In this document: piece by piece, positions 1-13,781 of the stretch
Layout of the letters: each line of letters begins with the position of its first letter
Position numbering within the stretch: the first letter of the stretch is position 1
From: Harmothoe impar
Lineage: Eukaryota > Annelida > Polychaeta > Phyllodocida > Polynoidae
Direction of reading: 5' to 3'
DNA: 64,000 nt
Assembly (NCBI GenBank): GCA_947462335.1
Contig: OX381721.1
Span: 1 to 64,000 of the forward strand
Position numbers and translations under genes: made by a program
The notes under the pieces: generated by a model
Database searches by the model: none
Told to the model about the DNA's origin: nothing
What the model saw: the letters and a program-made list of their open reading frames with translations, nothing else

Positions 1-3000
1 TAACCCTAACCCTAACCCTAACCCTAACCCTAACCCTAACCCTAACCCTAACCCTAACCCTAACCCTAACCCTAACCCTAACCCTAACCCTAACCCTAAC
101 CCTAACCCTAACCCTAACCCTAACCCTAACCCTAACCCTAACCCTAACCCTAACCCTAACCCTAACCCTAACCCTAACCCTAACCCTAACCCTAACCCTA
201 ACCCTAACCCTAACCCTAACCCTAACCCTAACCCTAACCCTAACCCTAACCCTAACCCTAACCCTAACCCTAACCCTAACCCTAACCCTAACCCTAACCC
301 TAACCCTAACCCTAACCCTAACCCTAACCCTAACCCTAACCCTAACCCTAACCCTAACCCTAACCCTAACCCTAACCCTAACCCTAACCCTAACCCTAAC
401 CCTAACCCTAACCCTAACCCTAACCCTAACCCTAACCCTAACCCTAACCCTAACCCTAACCCTAACCCTAACCCTAACCCTAACCCTAACCCTAACCCTA
501 ACCCTAACCCTAACCCTAACCCTAACCCTAACCCTAACCCTAACCCTAACCCTAACCCTAACCCTAACCCTAACCCTAACCCTAACCCTAACCCTAACCC
601 TAACCCTAACCCTAACCCTAACCCTAACCCTAACCCTAACCCTAACCCTAACCCTAACCCTAACCCAACCCTAACCCAACCCTAACCCTAACCCTAACCC
701 TAACCCTAACCCTAACCCTAACCCTAACCCTAACCCTAACCCTAACCCTAACCCTAACCCTAACCCTAACCCTAACCCTAACCCTAACCCTAACCCTAAC
801 CCTAACCCTAACCCTAACCCTAACCCTAACCCTAACCCTAACCCTAACCCTAACCCTAACCCTAACCCTAACCCTAACCCTAACCCTAACCCTAACCCTA
901 ACCCTAACCCTAACCCTAACCCTAACCCTAACCCTAACCCTAACCCTAACCCTAACCCTAACCCTAACCCTAACCCTAACCCTAACCCTAACCCTAACCC
1001 TAACCCTAACCCTAACCCTAACCCTAACCCTAACCCTAACCCTAACCCTAACCCTAACCCTAACCCTAACCCTAACCCTAACCCTAACCCTAACCCTAAC
1101 CCTAACCCTAACCCTAACCCTAACCCTAACCCTAACCCTAACCCTAACCCTAACCCTAACCCTAACCCTAACCCTAACCCTAACCCTAACCCTAACCCTA
1201 ACCCTAACCCTAACCCTAACCCTAACCCTAACCCTAACCCTAACCCTAACCCTAACCCTAACCCTAACCCTAACCCTAACCCTAACCCTAACCCTAACCC
1301 TAACCCTAACCCTAACCCTAACCCTAACCCTAACCCTAACCCTAACCCTAACCCTAACCCTAACCCTAACCCTAACCCTAACCCTAACCCTAACCCTAAC
1401 CCTAACCCTAACCCTAACCCTAACCCTAACCCTAACCCTAACCCTAACCCTAACCCTAACCCTAACCCTAACCCTAACCCTAACCCTAACCCTAACCCTA
1501 ACCCTAACCCTAACCCTAACCCTAACCCTAACCCTAACCCTAACCCTAACCCTAACCCTAACCCTAACCCTAACCCTAACCCTAACCCTAACCCTAACCC
1601 TAACCCTAACCCTAACCCTAACCCTAACCCTAACCCTAACCCTAACCCTAACCCTAACCCTAACCCTAACCCTAACCCTAACCCTAACCCTAACCCTAAC
1701 CCTAACCCTAACCCTAACCCTAACCCTAACCCTAACCCTAACCCTAACCCTAACCCTAACCCTAACCCTAACCCTAACCCTAACCCTAACCCTAACCCTA
1801 ACCCTAACCCTAACCCTAACCCTAACCCTAACCCTAACCCTAACCCTAACCCTAACCCTAACCCTAACCCTAACCCTAACCCTAACCCTAACCCTAACCC
1901 TAACCCTAACCCTAACCCTAACCCTAACCCTAACCCTAACCCTAACCCTAACCCTAACCCTAACCCTAACCCTAACCCTAACCCTAACCCTAACCCTAAC
2001 CCTAACCCTAACCCTAACCCTAACCCTAACCCTAACCCTAACCCTAACCCTAACCCTAACCCTAACCCTAACCCTAACCCTAACCCTAACCCTAACCCTA
2101 ACCCTAACCCTAACCCTAACCCTAACCCTAACCCTAACCCTAACCCTAACCCTAACCCTAACCCTAACCCTAACCCTAACCCTAACCCTAACCCTAACCC
2201 TAACCCTAACCCTAACCCTAACCCTAACCCTAACCCTAACCCTAACCCTAACCCTAACCCTAACCCTAACCCTAACCCTAACCCTAACCCTAACCCTAAC
2301 CCTAACCCTAACCCTAACCCTAACCCTAACCCTAACCCTAACCCTAACCCTAACCCTAACCCTAACCCTAACCCTAACCCTAACCCTAACCCTAACCCTA
2401 ACCCTAACCCTAACCCTAACCCTAACCCTAACCCTAACCCTAACCCTAACCCTAACCCTAACCCTAACCCTAACCCTAACCCTAACCCTAACCCTAACCC
2501 TAACCCTAACCCTAACCCTAACCCTAACCCTAACCCTAACCCTAACCCTAACCCTAACCCTAACCCTAACCCTAACCCTAACCCTAACCCTAACCCTAAC
2601 CCTAACCCTAACCCTAACCCTAACCCTAACCCTAACCCTAACCCTAACCCTAACCCTAACCCTAACCCTAACCCTAACCCTAACCCTAACCCTAACCCTA
2701 ACCCTAACCCTAACCCTAACCCTAACCCTAACCCTAACCCTAACCCTAACCCTAACCCTAACCCTAACCCTAACCCTAACCCTAACCCTAACCCTAACCC
2801 TAACCCTAACCCTAACCCTAACCCTAACCCTAACCCTAACCCTAACCCTAACCCTAACCCTAACCCTAACCCTAACCCTAACCCTAACCCTAACCCTAAC
2901 CCTAACCCTAACCCTAACCCTAACCCTAACCCTAACCCTAACCCTAACCCTAACCCTAACCCTAACCCTAACCCTAACCCTAACCCTAACCCTAACCCTA

Positions 3001-6000
3001 ACCCTAACCCTAACCCTAACCCTAACCCTAACCCTAACCCTAACCCTAACCCTAACCCTAACCCTAACCCTAACCCTAACCCTAACCCTAACCCTAACCC
3101 TAACCCTAACCCTAACCCTAACCCTAACCCTAACCCTAACCCTAACCCTAACCCTAACCCTAACCCTAACCCTAACCCTAACCCTAACCCTAACCCTAAC
3201 CCTAACCCTAACCCTAACCCTAACCCTAACCCTAACCCTAACCCTAACCCTAACCCTAACCCTAACCCTAACCCTAACCCTAACCCTAACCCTAACCCTA
3301 ACCCTAACCCTAACCCTAACCCTAACCCTAACCCTAACCCTAACCCTAACCCTAACCCTAACCCTAACCCTAACCCTAACCCTAACCCTAACCCTAACCC
3401 TAACCCTAACCCTAACCCTAACCCTAACCCTAACCCTAACCCTAACCCTAACCCTAACCCTAACCCTAACCCTAACCCTAACCCTAACCCTAACCCTAAC
3501 CCTAACCCTAACCCTAACCCTAACCCTAACCCTAACCCTAACCCTAACCCTAACCCTAACCCTAACCCTAACCCTAACCCTAACCCTAACCCTAACCCTA
3601 ACCCTAACCCTAACCCTAACCCTAACCCTAACCCTAACCCTAACCCTAACCCTAACCCTAACCCTAACCCTAACCCTAACCCTAACCCTAACCCTAACCC
3701 TAACCCTAACCCTAACCCTAACCCTAACCCTAACCCTAACCCTAACCCTAACCCTAACCCTAACCCTAACCCTAACCCTAACCCTAACCCTAACCCTAAC
3801 CCTAACCCTAACCCTAACCCTAACCCTAACCCTAACCCTAACCCTAACCCTAACCCTAACCCTAACCCTAACCCTAACCCTAACCCTAACCCTAACCCTA
3901 ACCCTAACCCTAACCCTAACCCTAACCCTAACCCTAACCCTAACCCTAACCCTAACCCTAACCCTAACCCTAACCCTAACCCTAACCCTAACCCTAACCC
4001 TAACCCTAACCCTAACCCTAACCCTAACCCTAACCCTAACCCTAACCCTAACCCTAACCCTAACCCTAACCCTAACCCTAACCCTAACCCTAACCCTAAC
4101 CCTAACCCTAACCCTAACCCTAACCCTAACCCTAACCCTAACCCTAACCCTAACCCTAACCCTAACCCTAACCCTAACCCTAACCCTAACCCTAACCCTA
4201 ACCCTAACCCTAACCCTAACCCTAACCCTAACCCTAACCCTAACCCTAACCCTAACCCTAACCCTAACCCTAACCCTAACCCTAACCCTAACCCTAACCC
4301 TAACCCTAACCCTAACCCTAACCCTAACCCTAACCCTAACCCTAACCCTAACCCTAACCCTAACCCTAACCCTAACCCTAACCCTAACCCTAACCCTAAC
4401 CCTAACCCTAACCCTAACCCTAACCCTAACCCTAACCCTAACCCTAACCCTAACCCTAACCCTAACCCTAACCCTAACCCTAACCCTAACCCTAACCCTA
4501 ACCCTAACCCTAACCCTAACCCTAACCCTAACCCTAACCCTAACCCTAACCCTAACCCTAACCCTAACCCTAACCCTAACCCTAACCCTAACCCTAACCC
4601 TAACCCTAACCCTAACCCTAACCCTAACCCTAACCCTAACCCTAACCCTAACCCTAACCCTAACCCTAACCCTAACCCTAACCCTAACCCTAACCCTAAC
4701 CCTAACCCTAACCCTAACCCTAACCCTAACCCTAACCCTAACCCTAACCCTAACCCTAACCCTAACCCTAACCCTAACCCTAACCCTAACCCTAACCCTA
4801 ACCCTAACCCTAACCCTAACCCTAACCCTAACCCTAACCCTAACCCTAACCCTAACCCTAACCCTAACCCTAACCCTAACCCTAACCCTAACCCTAACCC
4901 TAACCCTAACCCTAACCCTAACCCTAACCCTAACCCTAACCCTAACCCTAACCCTAACCCTAACCCTAACCCTAACCCTAACCCTAACCCTAACCCTAAC
5001 CCTAACCCTAACCCTAACCCTAACCCTAACCCTAACCCTAACCCTAACCCTAACCCTAACCCTAACCCTAACCCTAACCCTAACCCTAACCCTAACCCTA
5101 ACCCTAACCCTAACCCTAACCCTAACCCTAACCCTAACCCTAACCCTAACCCTAACCCTAACCCTAACCCTAACCCTAACCCTAACCCTAACCCTAACCC
5201 TAACCCTAACCCTAACCCTAACCCTAACCCTAACCCTAACCCTAACCCTAACCCTAACCCTAACCCTAACCCTAACCCTAACCCTAACCCTAACCCTAAC
5301 CCTAACCCTAACCCTAACCCTAACCCTAACCCTAACCCTAACCCTAACCCTAACCCTAACCCTAACCCTAACCCTAACCCTAACCCTAACCCTAACCCTA
5401 ACCCTAACCCTAACCCTAACCCTAACCCTAACCCTAACCCTAACCCTAACCCTAACCCTAACCCTAACCCTAACCCTAACCCTAACCCTAACCCTAACCC
5501 TAACCCTAACCCTAACCCTAACCCTAACCCTAACCCTAACCCTAACCCTAACCCTAACCCTAACCCTAACCCTAACCCTAACCCTAACCCTAACCCTAAC
5601 CCTAACCCTAACCCTAACCCTAACCCTAACCCTAACCCTAACCCTAACCCTAACCCTAACCCTAACCCTAACCCTAACCCTAACCCTAACCCTAACCCTA
5701 ACCCTAACCCTAACCCTAACCCTAACCCTAACCCTAACCCTAACCCTAACCCTAACCCTAACCCTAACCCTAACCCTAACCCTAACCCTAACCCTAACCC
5801 TAACCCTAACCCTAACCCTAACCCTAACCCTAACCCTAACCCTAACCCTAACCCTAACCCTAACCCTAACCCTAACCCTAACCCTAACCCTAACCCTAAC
5901 CCTAACCCTAACCCTAACCCTAACCCTAACCCTAACCCTAACCCTAACCCTAACCCTAACCCTAACCCTAACCCTAACCCTAACCCTAACCCTAACCCTA

Positions 6001-9000
6001 ACCCTAACCCTAACCCTAACCCTAACCCTAACCCTAACCCTAACCCTAACCCTAACCCTAACCCTAACCCTAACCCTAACCCTAACCCTAACCCTAACCC
6101 TAACCCTAACCCTAACCCTAACCCTAACCCTAACCCTAACCCTAACCCTAACCCTAACCCTAACCCTAACCCTAACCCTAACCCTAACCCTAACCCTAAC
6201 CCTAACCCTAACCCTAACCCTAACCCTAACCCTAACCCTAACCCTAACCCTAACCCTAACCCTAACCCTAACCCTAACCCTAACCCTAACCCTAACCCTA
6301 ACCCTAACCCTAACCCTAACCCTAACCCTAACCCTAACCCTAACCCTAACCCTAACCCTAACCCTAACCCTAACCCTAACCCTAACCCTAACCCTAACCC
6401 TAACCCTAACCCTAACCCTAACCCTAACCCTAACCCTAACCCTAACCCTAACCCTAACCCTAACCCTAACCCTAACCCTAACCCTAACCCTAACCCTAAC
6501 CCTAACCCTAACCCTAACCCTAACCCTAACCCTAACCCTAACCCTAACCCTAACCCTAACCCTAACCCTAACCCTAACCCTAACCCTAACCCTAACCCTA
6601 ACCCTAACCCTAACCCTAACCCTAACCCTAACCCTAACCCTAACCCTAACCCTAACCCTAACCCTAACCCTAACCCTAACCCTAACCCTAACCCTAACCC
6701 TAACCCTAACCCTAACCCTAACCCTAACCCTAACCCTAACCCTAACCCTAACCCTAACCCTAACCCTAACCCTAACCCTAACCCTAACCCTAACCCTAAC
6801 CCTAACCCTAACCCTAACCCTAACCCTAACCCTAACCCTAACCCTAACCCTAACCCTAACCCTAACCCTAACCCTAACCCTAACCCTAACCCTAACCCTA
6901 ACCCTAACCCTAACCCTAACCCTAACCCTAACCCTAACCCTAACCCTAACCCTAACCCTAACCCTAACCCTAACCCTAACCCTAACCCTAACCCTAACCC
7001 TAACCCTAACCCTAACCCTAACCCTAACCCTAACCCTAACCCTAACCCTAACCCTAACCCTAACCCTAACCCTAACCCTAACCCTAACCCTAACCCTAAC
7101 CCTAACCCTAACCCTAACCCTAACCCTAACCCTAACCCTAACCCTAACCCTAACCCTAACCCTAACCCTAACCCTAACCCTAACCCTAACCCTAACCCTA
7201 ACCCTAACCCTAACCCTAACCCTAACCCTAACCCTAACCCTAACCCTAACCCTAACCCTAACCCTAACCCTAACCCTAACCCTAACCCTAACCCTAACCC
7301 TAACCCTAACCCTAACCCTAACCCTAACCCTAACCCTAACCCTAACCCTAACCCTAACCCTAACCCTAACCCTAACCCTAACCCTAACCCTAACCCTAAC
7401 CCTAACCCTAACCCTAACCCTAACCCTAACCCTAACCCTAACCCTAACCCTAACCCTAACCCTAACCCTAACCCTAACCCTAACCCTAACCCTAACCCTA
7501 ACCCTAACCCTAACCCTAACCCTAACCCTAACCCTAACCCTAACCCTAACCCTAACCCTAACCCTAACCCTAACCCTAACCCTAACCCTAACCCTAACCC
7601 TAACCCTAACCCTAACCCTAACCCTAACCCTAACCCTAACCCTAACCCTAACCCTAACCCTAACCCTAACCCTAACCCTAACCCTAACCCTAACCCTAAC
7701 CCTAACCCTAACCCTAACCCTAACCCTAACCCTAACCCTAACCCTAACCCTAACCCTAACCCTAACCCTAACCCTAACCCTAACCCTAACCCTAACCCTA
7801 ACCCTAACCCTAACCCTAACCCTAACCCTAACCCTAACCCTAACCCTAACCCTAACCCTAACCCTAACCCTAACCCTAACCCTAACCCTAACCCTAACCC
7901 TAACCCTAACCCTAACCCTAACCCTAACCCTAACCCTAACCCTAACCCTAACCCTAACCCTAACCCTAACCCTAACCCTAACCCTAACCCTAACCCTAAC
8001 CCTAACCCTAACCCTAACCCTAACCCTAACCCTAACCCTAACCCTAACCCTAACCCTAACCCTAACCCTAACCCTAACCCTAACCCTAACCCTAACCCTA
8101 ACCCTAACCCTAACCCTAACCCTAACCCTAACCCTAACCCTAACCCTAACCCTAACCCTAACCCTAACCCTAACCCTAACCCTAACCCTAACCCTAACCC
8201 TAACCCTAACCCTAACCCTAACCCTAACCCTAACCCTAACCCTAACCCTAACCCTAACCCTAACCCTAACCCTAACCCTAACCCTAACCCTAACCCTAAC
8301 CCTAACCCTAACCCTAACCCTAACCCTAACCCTAACCCTAACCCTAACCCTAACCCTAACCCTAACCCTAACCCTAACCCTAACCCTAACCCTAACCCTA
8401 ACCCTAACCCTAACCCTAACCCTAACCCTAACCCTAACCCTAACCCTAACCCTAACCCTAACCCTAACCCTAACCCTAACCCTAACCCTAACCCTAACCC
8501 TAACCCTAACCCTAACCCTAACCCTAACCCTAACCCTAACCCTAACCCTAACCCTAACCCTAACCCTAACCCTAACCCTAACCCTAACCCTAACCCTAAC
8601 CCTAACCCTAACCCTAACCCTAACCCTAACCCTAACCCTAACCCTAACCCTAACCCTAACCCTAACCCTAACCCTAACCCTAACCCTAACCCTAACCCTA
8701 ACCCTAACCCTAACCCTAACCCTAACCCTAACCCTAACCCTAACCCTAACCCTAACCCTAACCCTAACCCTAACCCTAACCCTAACCCTAACCCTAACCC
8801 TAACCCTAACCCTAACCCTAACCCTAACCCTAACCCTAACCCTAACCCTAACCCTAACCCTAACCCTAACCCTAACCCTAACCCTAACCCTAACCCTAAC
8901 CCTAACCCTAACCCTAACCCTAACCCTAACCCTAACCCTAACCCTAACCCTAACCCTAACCCTAACCCTAACCCTAACCCTAACCCTAACCCTAACCCTA

Positions 9001-10108
9001 ACCCTAACCCTAACCCTAACCCTAACCCTAACCCTAACCCTAACCCTAACCCTAACCCTAACCCTAACCCTAACCCTAACCCTAACCCTAACCCTAACCC
9101 TAACCCTAACCCTAACCCTAACCCTAACCCTAACCCTAACCCTAACCCTAACCCTAACCCTAACCCTAACCCTAACCCTAACCCTAACCCTAACCCTAAC
9201 CCTAACCCTAACCCTAACCCTAACCCTAACCCTAACCCTAACCCTAACCCTAACCCTAACCCTAACCCTAACCCTAACCCTAACCCTAACCCTAACCCTA
9301 ACCCTAACCCTAACCCTAACCCTAACCCTAACCCTAACCCTAACCCTAACCCTAACCCTAACCCTAACCCTAACCCTAACCCTAACCCTAACCCTAACCC
9401 TAACCCTAACCCTAACCCTAACCCTAACCCTAACCCTAACCCTAACCCTAACCCTAACCCTAACCCTAACCCTAACCCTAACCCTAACCCTAACCCTAAC
9501 CCTAACCCTAACCCTAACCCTAACCCTAACCCTAACCCTAACCCTAACCCTAACCCTAACCCTAACCCTAACCCTAACCCTAACCCTAACCCTAACCCTA
9601 ACCCTAACCCTAACCCTAACCCTAACCCTAACCCTAACCCTAACCCTAACCCTAACCCTAACCCTAACCCTAACCCTAACCCTAACCCTAACCCTAACCC
9701 TAACCCTAACCCTAACCCTAACCCTAACCCTAACCCTAACCCTAACCCTAACCCTAACCCTAACCCTAACCCTAACCCTAACCCTAACCCTAACCCTAAC
9801 CCTAACCCTAACCCTAACCCTAACCCTAACCCTAACCCTAACCCTAACCCTAACCCTAACCCTAACCCTAACCCTAACCCTAACCCTAACCCTAACCCTA
9901 ACCCTAACCCTAACCCTAACCCTAACCCTAACCCTAACCCTAACCCTAACCCTAACCCTAACCCTAACCCTAACCCTAACCCTAACCCTAACCCTAACCC
10001 TAACCCTAACCCTAACCCTAACCCTAACCTAACCCTAACCCTAACCCTAACCCTAACCCTAACCCTAACCCTAACCCTAACCCTAACCCTAACCCTAACC
10101 CTAACCCT
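1..10108. repeat. terminal telomere, (CCCTAA)n
   Basis: About 1,680 copies of CCCTAA begin at base 1 and run to 10108, where unique sequence starts. The C-rich strand reads inward, the normal orientation for a left chromosome end. Departures I can see are two 5-base units (AACCC) near 665-682 and one 5-base unit (CCTAA) near 10028. The usual proximal zone of degenerate variant repeats is missing: the array is nearly perfect right up to the junction with the truncated retroelement, which suggests a relatively young cap. The hexamer TTAGGG is typical of most animals outside arthropods and nematodes. Confidence 0.98.
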
Positions 10109-12475
10109 GAAATATCTATATACCCCTTCAGCTGTTTTGTTACGTAGTGGTTTAAGCTCGGGCATATTGGAGTAATGATCAACCACCACTAGCCCATACT
10201 TAAAACCTGCTCTGGATTTAGGCAAAGGACCAATCAGATCGCAACTGACCACTTGACCAGGTGCGTCCGGAACGGGCATGCGCGAAGACTCAGGGAATTT
10301 CCGTCTCCCTTGATGCACTGCACATGTTAAACATGAGTCCAATACCTGTTGTACCGTCCTCCTCATGAGTGGCCATTTGTATGCCTGATACAATCTGGCC
10401 AACGTGCGTTCCATACCTTGGTGGCCGACCTCCTCATGGGCCTGCAACGCTATCTGTTCCTGAAACTTTGGAGGCAGATACAAACGTGGGAACGCTATCT
10501 GTTGAGGTGGTGGTTCTATTGAGTACAAGTGACTCTGATGTACCAAGAAATCATTTTCATTCCTGATCCTCTGTGCATACTCTCTAAGCCGTTTTTGTTC
10601 TTCCGCCACCTCCCGCTGATCTAGTTTGTTGCTGAACCAAGGTATGGTGAAATGCTCTTCTACTGCCCCGATCTCGAGGCTATTTTCTACTTCCGCCCTG
10701 AGGCGAGACAGTGTGTCGGCCCTGATGTTGTGCTCCCCCCTCCTATACTCAATGGGTGCCCCATATTCTGCCAATGTCACTGCCCACCTCTGTATTTTGG
10801 AATTTTTCATCTCTTGTAGAAAAAGTGATTTGAGAGGTTTGTGATCGGTATATATAACAAACTCGGCCCCTTGTAAGTAGGGCCTCAGTTTCTGCAATGC
10901 ATAGATGATAGCAAAAGCCTCTTTTTCTATGGTTGCCCACCTGAGCTGCCTGTCCTTTAGCATTTTGGAAAAATACTGAATTGGGTGCTCCAGGCCGTAC
11001 CCCCCTAACTGTGTTAACAGACCCCCTACTGACCCGTCGGAGGCGTCTACATGTAGTTGGTATGGCTTGTCTAGCTGCGGGTGGGCCATAACCCTATCAG
11101 ATATTAGTGTATCTTTCAACAACTGCCATGCTTGGTGTTCTACCTGACCCCATTTGAACCGCACATTCTTTCGCGTCAAGAAGGCCAAGGGCTCCGCTAT
11201 CTGGGAGTAGGAAGGTATCACCTGTCTGTAATAATTCGTAAGACCCATGAAACTACGTACCCCTCTCACACTTGTAGGAGGGGCCATATCCTTCACTGCC
11301 TGGACTTTCTCTGGATCTGCGCTGATTCCACCGGCCTGCACTATATACCCAAGCAGCCGTATTGAGGACTGGTAGAAGGTACACTTGGTAGGCTTTAATA
11401 CCAACTTGAACTTTCTTAGGGCGAGCATAACCTGTCTGATGTGCTCGTTATGCTCCTCTGGGGTTTTTGAAAACACCACTATGTCGTCCAAATAAACCAT
11501 GGCAAACAGTCCCCTAAATGGTGCTATGACTTTGTTCATTAGCCTTTGGAATGTCGCTGGGGCATTACATAGCCCGAAAGGCATTCTGAGGTAGTGAAAC
11601 AGTCCCCTGTGAGTGCAAAAAGCTGTTTTCTCGATGCTATCCGGGTGCATTTCTACTTGGTGATAGGCTGATTTCAAGTCCATAGTGGAGAAAACTGAGG
11701 CCCCTGCCATACTATCAAAGATCTCTTGTATGTTAGGGATTGGCCCTGAATCCTTCTTTGTCACTAGGTTCATTTTGCGAAAATCAACCACCACCCTCGG
11801 TGTACCATCTTTCTTCTTGATGATAATGGGTGGGCTGGACCACGGGGAGTGTGATGGCTCTATCACACCCTCCTCCAGCATTCTATCGATTTCCTCGTCT
11901 ATCAGTTTTCTCTTAGGTAGTGGTAACCTATATGGGCGCTGGCTGATGGGCATAGCATTACCTGTATCAATGCTAAGCTGAACGTCCTGTGTGGCCGGTA
12001 ATACACCCCCTGGCCTACAGAATACGTCCGGGAACTCGGCCATCCAGTAATCCACCTCAGTGTGGACCCCTTCTAACCCCGCTTGTTCACATACAAACCT
12101 GTGTCCCCATTCAAACAACCTCCCACCCAGCTCGATAACTCGCGTAGGGTAGTCTAACCTTGCTCTCAAAGCCTCCAACGAATCTGTTCCCAATAACAGA
12201 TCATGTCGGAGGGTGTCCACCACGTACAATGTGAGTGGAGTGTTTTCATATTCTACCCGTGCTGTACCCAAACATGGTATGATATGACCCGTAATAGATT
12301 TTAAAGTGAGACCAGGAGTCAGTAAGGGCTGTCGGTGCATCTGCTCACACAAACCTGTCCAAACGTCTGTCCTTATCATGGATTTGGCGGCACCAGTATC
12401 CACCAATGTTCGGAGGGTTGAGTCGTACCATGGTAATTGTACTGTCACCCTCCGATCCGATGCCGCCGACTTCAG
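10109..12475 (-). pseudogene. pol: Gypsy pol: protease-RT-RNase H-partial integrase, truncated
   Basis: Domains in order from the frameshift site: an aspartic protease with LVDTGAAKSMI near 12415; reverse transcriptase with MPFGLCNAPATFQ and YLDDIVVF (near 11480); RNase H with HVDASDGSVGGLL and YTDHKPL; and the integrase HHCC zinc finger (HEEVGHQGM, later CLTC). The integrase core begins (CDLIGPLP gives the first catalytic Asp) but ends soon after VVVDHYSN, so the second Asp and the Glu are lost. The reading frame does not stop at the junction and continues into the telomere. There is no good ATG at the protease end; the first in-frame start-like codon is GTG, consistent with expression as a Gag-Pol fusion. 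The enzymatic domains up to RNase H look intact, but integration cannot be supported. Confidence 0.93.
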
Positions 12476-13614
12476 TTTCCCTGGTTGCTTACGTATCCAA
12501 TTCCTGCCATCTCCTCAGCGCTCCCCGCAGCTGCGATGTTGACTGCCGCTACCACAGCTGAGTTCTTCAGTGGACAGTCCCTCACTACATGGCCCGACTC
12601 CCCACACTGCCAACACATATTCCTTGGGGGGGCAAATGGTAGGTTGCCTACTGTGCCCCTGTCGGTGCTACCGGGAATGGGTCCCCCTTGGACCTGTCTT
12701 GGTTGCTGAGTCTGTTGTGCTGAGTATGTCGGTTTATTGGGTGTCCATGCTTGGTTGGCTGGTCTTTGTTCCCCATTCTCCCTCCGTTTCTTCTTTTTGG
12801 ACCCCGAGTTTTGGGTTTGGTTGTTATTAGCCACTGAGACCGCAGCCACCGGGACGGCATTCTGTTTGATCTGTGCCACCTCGAGGCACATATGTTGTAA
12901 CATTTTGTGAACCTTGTCTGGACCCACCTCTTTTACTGCAAGCTGCTTGGATTGTGCAGGGGATGAGGTCCGTACAGCCCCCACTTCTGTGGCGTCCTCC
13001 GAGAACAGATTGTTACACAACTCCGATTTGTACACAGAATGTGCCACTTCCGTAGCTTTTTTGATAGCAGGATCTAGTTTTGTAACTTTTTCGGCAAACA
13101 CCTCCTGTCTTACTTTTGGGTCTCTAAGACTTTGTGTAAAACATCTCGCTAAAGTTTTCTGTACAAACGTGCTTGCTAATTCTGCTGTAGGAAAGGCTTT
13201 GACACAAGCCGCCTTGAACTTCCGGCCATACTCCCAGGCCGATTGGTCAACTCCTTGTCGCATACGGTACACTTTATCCTGGAGATAGTCTATTTCGTCT
13301 GCACTTAAGAACATGGAAATTATAGCTTGTCTTACCTCGTCCCAGTCGAGTGCATCCGCTGCAATATCCTTTGTGTGTGAGAGGATAAATTCACCAAGAT
13401 CCCCTCCCGAGAGGTATATAACCATTTCCACCACAAGGGCAGCGTCAGCGGCGGAACCTTTAGCGGCGTGGTCAACTCCCCGTAACCACGCCCGTAATGC
13501 CGCTGGGTCCTCCCCATCACATGTGCCAATGGATTTGGCGAACTTGTCTAGCATCCGCCGTAATCCCGTCTTAATCTCCAATGCCAACCTCCTTTCCTCT
13601 GCTGTCTCAGGCAT
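12472..13614 (-). CDS. gag: Gypsy Gag polyprotein with CCHC zinc knuckle
   Basis: The 380-residue ORF starts at an ATG (13614-13612). An N-terminal capsid-like region is followed by a basic, Gln/Asn-rich stretch and one C-terminal zinc knuckle, CWQCGESGHVVRDC (C-X2-C-X4-H-X4-C), which would bind RNA during packaging. It lies 167 bp inside the LTR, behind the primer binding site. The stop codon TGA (12474-12472) follows directly on a slippery heptamer that would shift ribosomes into pol. No internal stop or frameshift is visible. It belongs to an element that can no longer complete its cycle in cis, but the protein could still be made. Confidence 0.9.
   Translation of the reverse strand: MPETAEERRLALEIKTGLRRMLDKFAKSIGTCDGEDPAALRAWLRGVDHAAKGSAADAALVVEMVIYLSGGDLGEFILSHTKDIAADALDWDEVRQAIISMFLSADEIDYLQDKVYRMRQGVDQSAWEYGRKFKAACVKAFPTAELASTFVQKTLARCFTQSLRDPKVRQEVFAEKVTKLDPAIKKATEVAHSVYKSELCNNLFSEDATEVGAVRTSSPAQSKQLAVKEVGPDKVHKMLQHMCLEVAQIKQNAVPVAAVSVANNNQTQNSGSKKKKRRENGEQRPANQAWTPNKPTYSAQQTQQPRQVQGGPIPGSTDRGTVGNLPFAPPRNMCWQCGESGHVVRDCPLKNSAVVAAVNIAAAGSAEEMAGIGYVSNQGN
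12475..12481 (-). promoter_or_regulatory. -1 ribosomal frameshift site G GGA AAC at end of gag
   Basis: On the minus strand the last two gag codons before TGA are GGA AAC, preceded by G. This gives the canonical X XXY YYZ heptamer G GGA AAC in the gag reading frame. Slipping back one base gives exactly the pol frame, which is open from here into the protease. The heptamer sequence and its fit to both frames are seen directly; use in frameshifting is inferred from known retroviral and retrotransposon sites. I did not model a downstream pseudoknot. Confidence 0.8.
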
Positions 13615-13765
13615 CCTGAATTTATAAGTACTCCAATAAAGTTAATTTTTAACGTGGGTTCGACTCGACTACAATCCGATCTATCTTCAGCAGAAAGTGA
13701 TGTTTTTCTTGCTGTGTTTAGACAGAGTTCAGTAGTACTAGTTTTTATATAGTTCACGAGTGTCC

Positions 13766-13780
13766 CCACCGCTGTCACCA
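13766..13780 (-). promoter_or_regulatory. primer binding site, tRNA-Leu-like
   Basis: One base inside the LTR, the plus strand reads CCACCGCTGTCACCA. It ends in CCA and differs by one base from the 3' end of a typical animal tRNA-Leu (CCACCGCTGCCACCA). Its complement would pair with that tRNA to prime minus-strand cDNA. The tRNA comparison is from memory of the family, so the isoacceptor is tentative. Confidence 0.65.
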
Positions 13781-13781
13781 G

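Noticed and set aside
671..12448. A single 3,925-residue protein
   Set aside because: Only 10109-12475 is Gypsy pol. The rest is telomere repeat that happens to lack stops in this frame; it is not listed as a gene.
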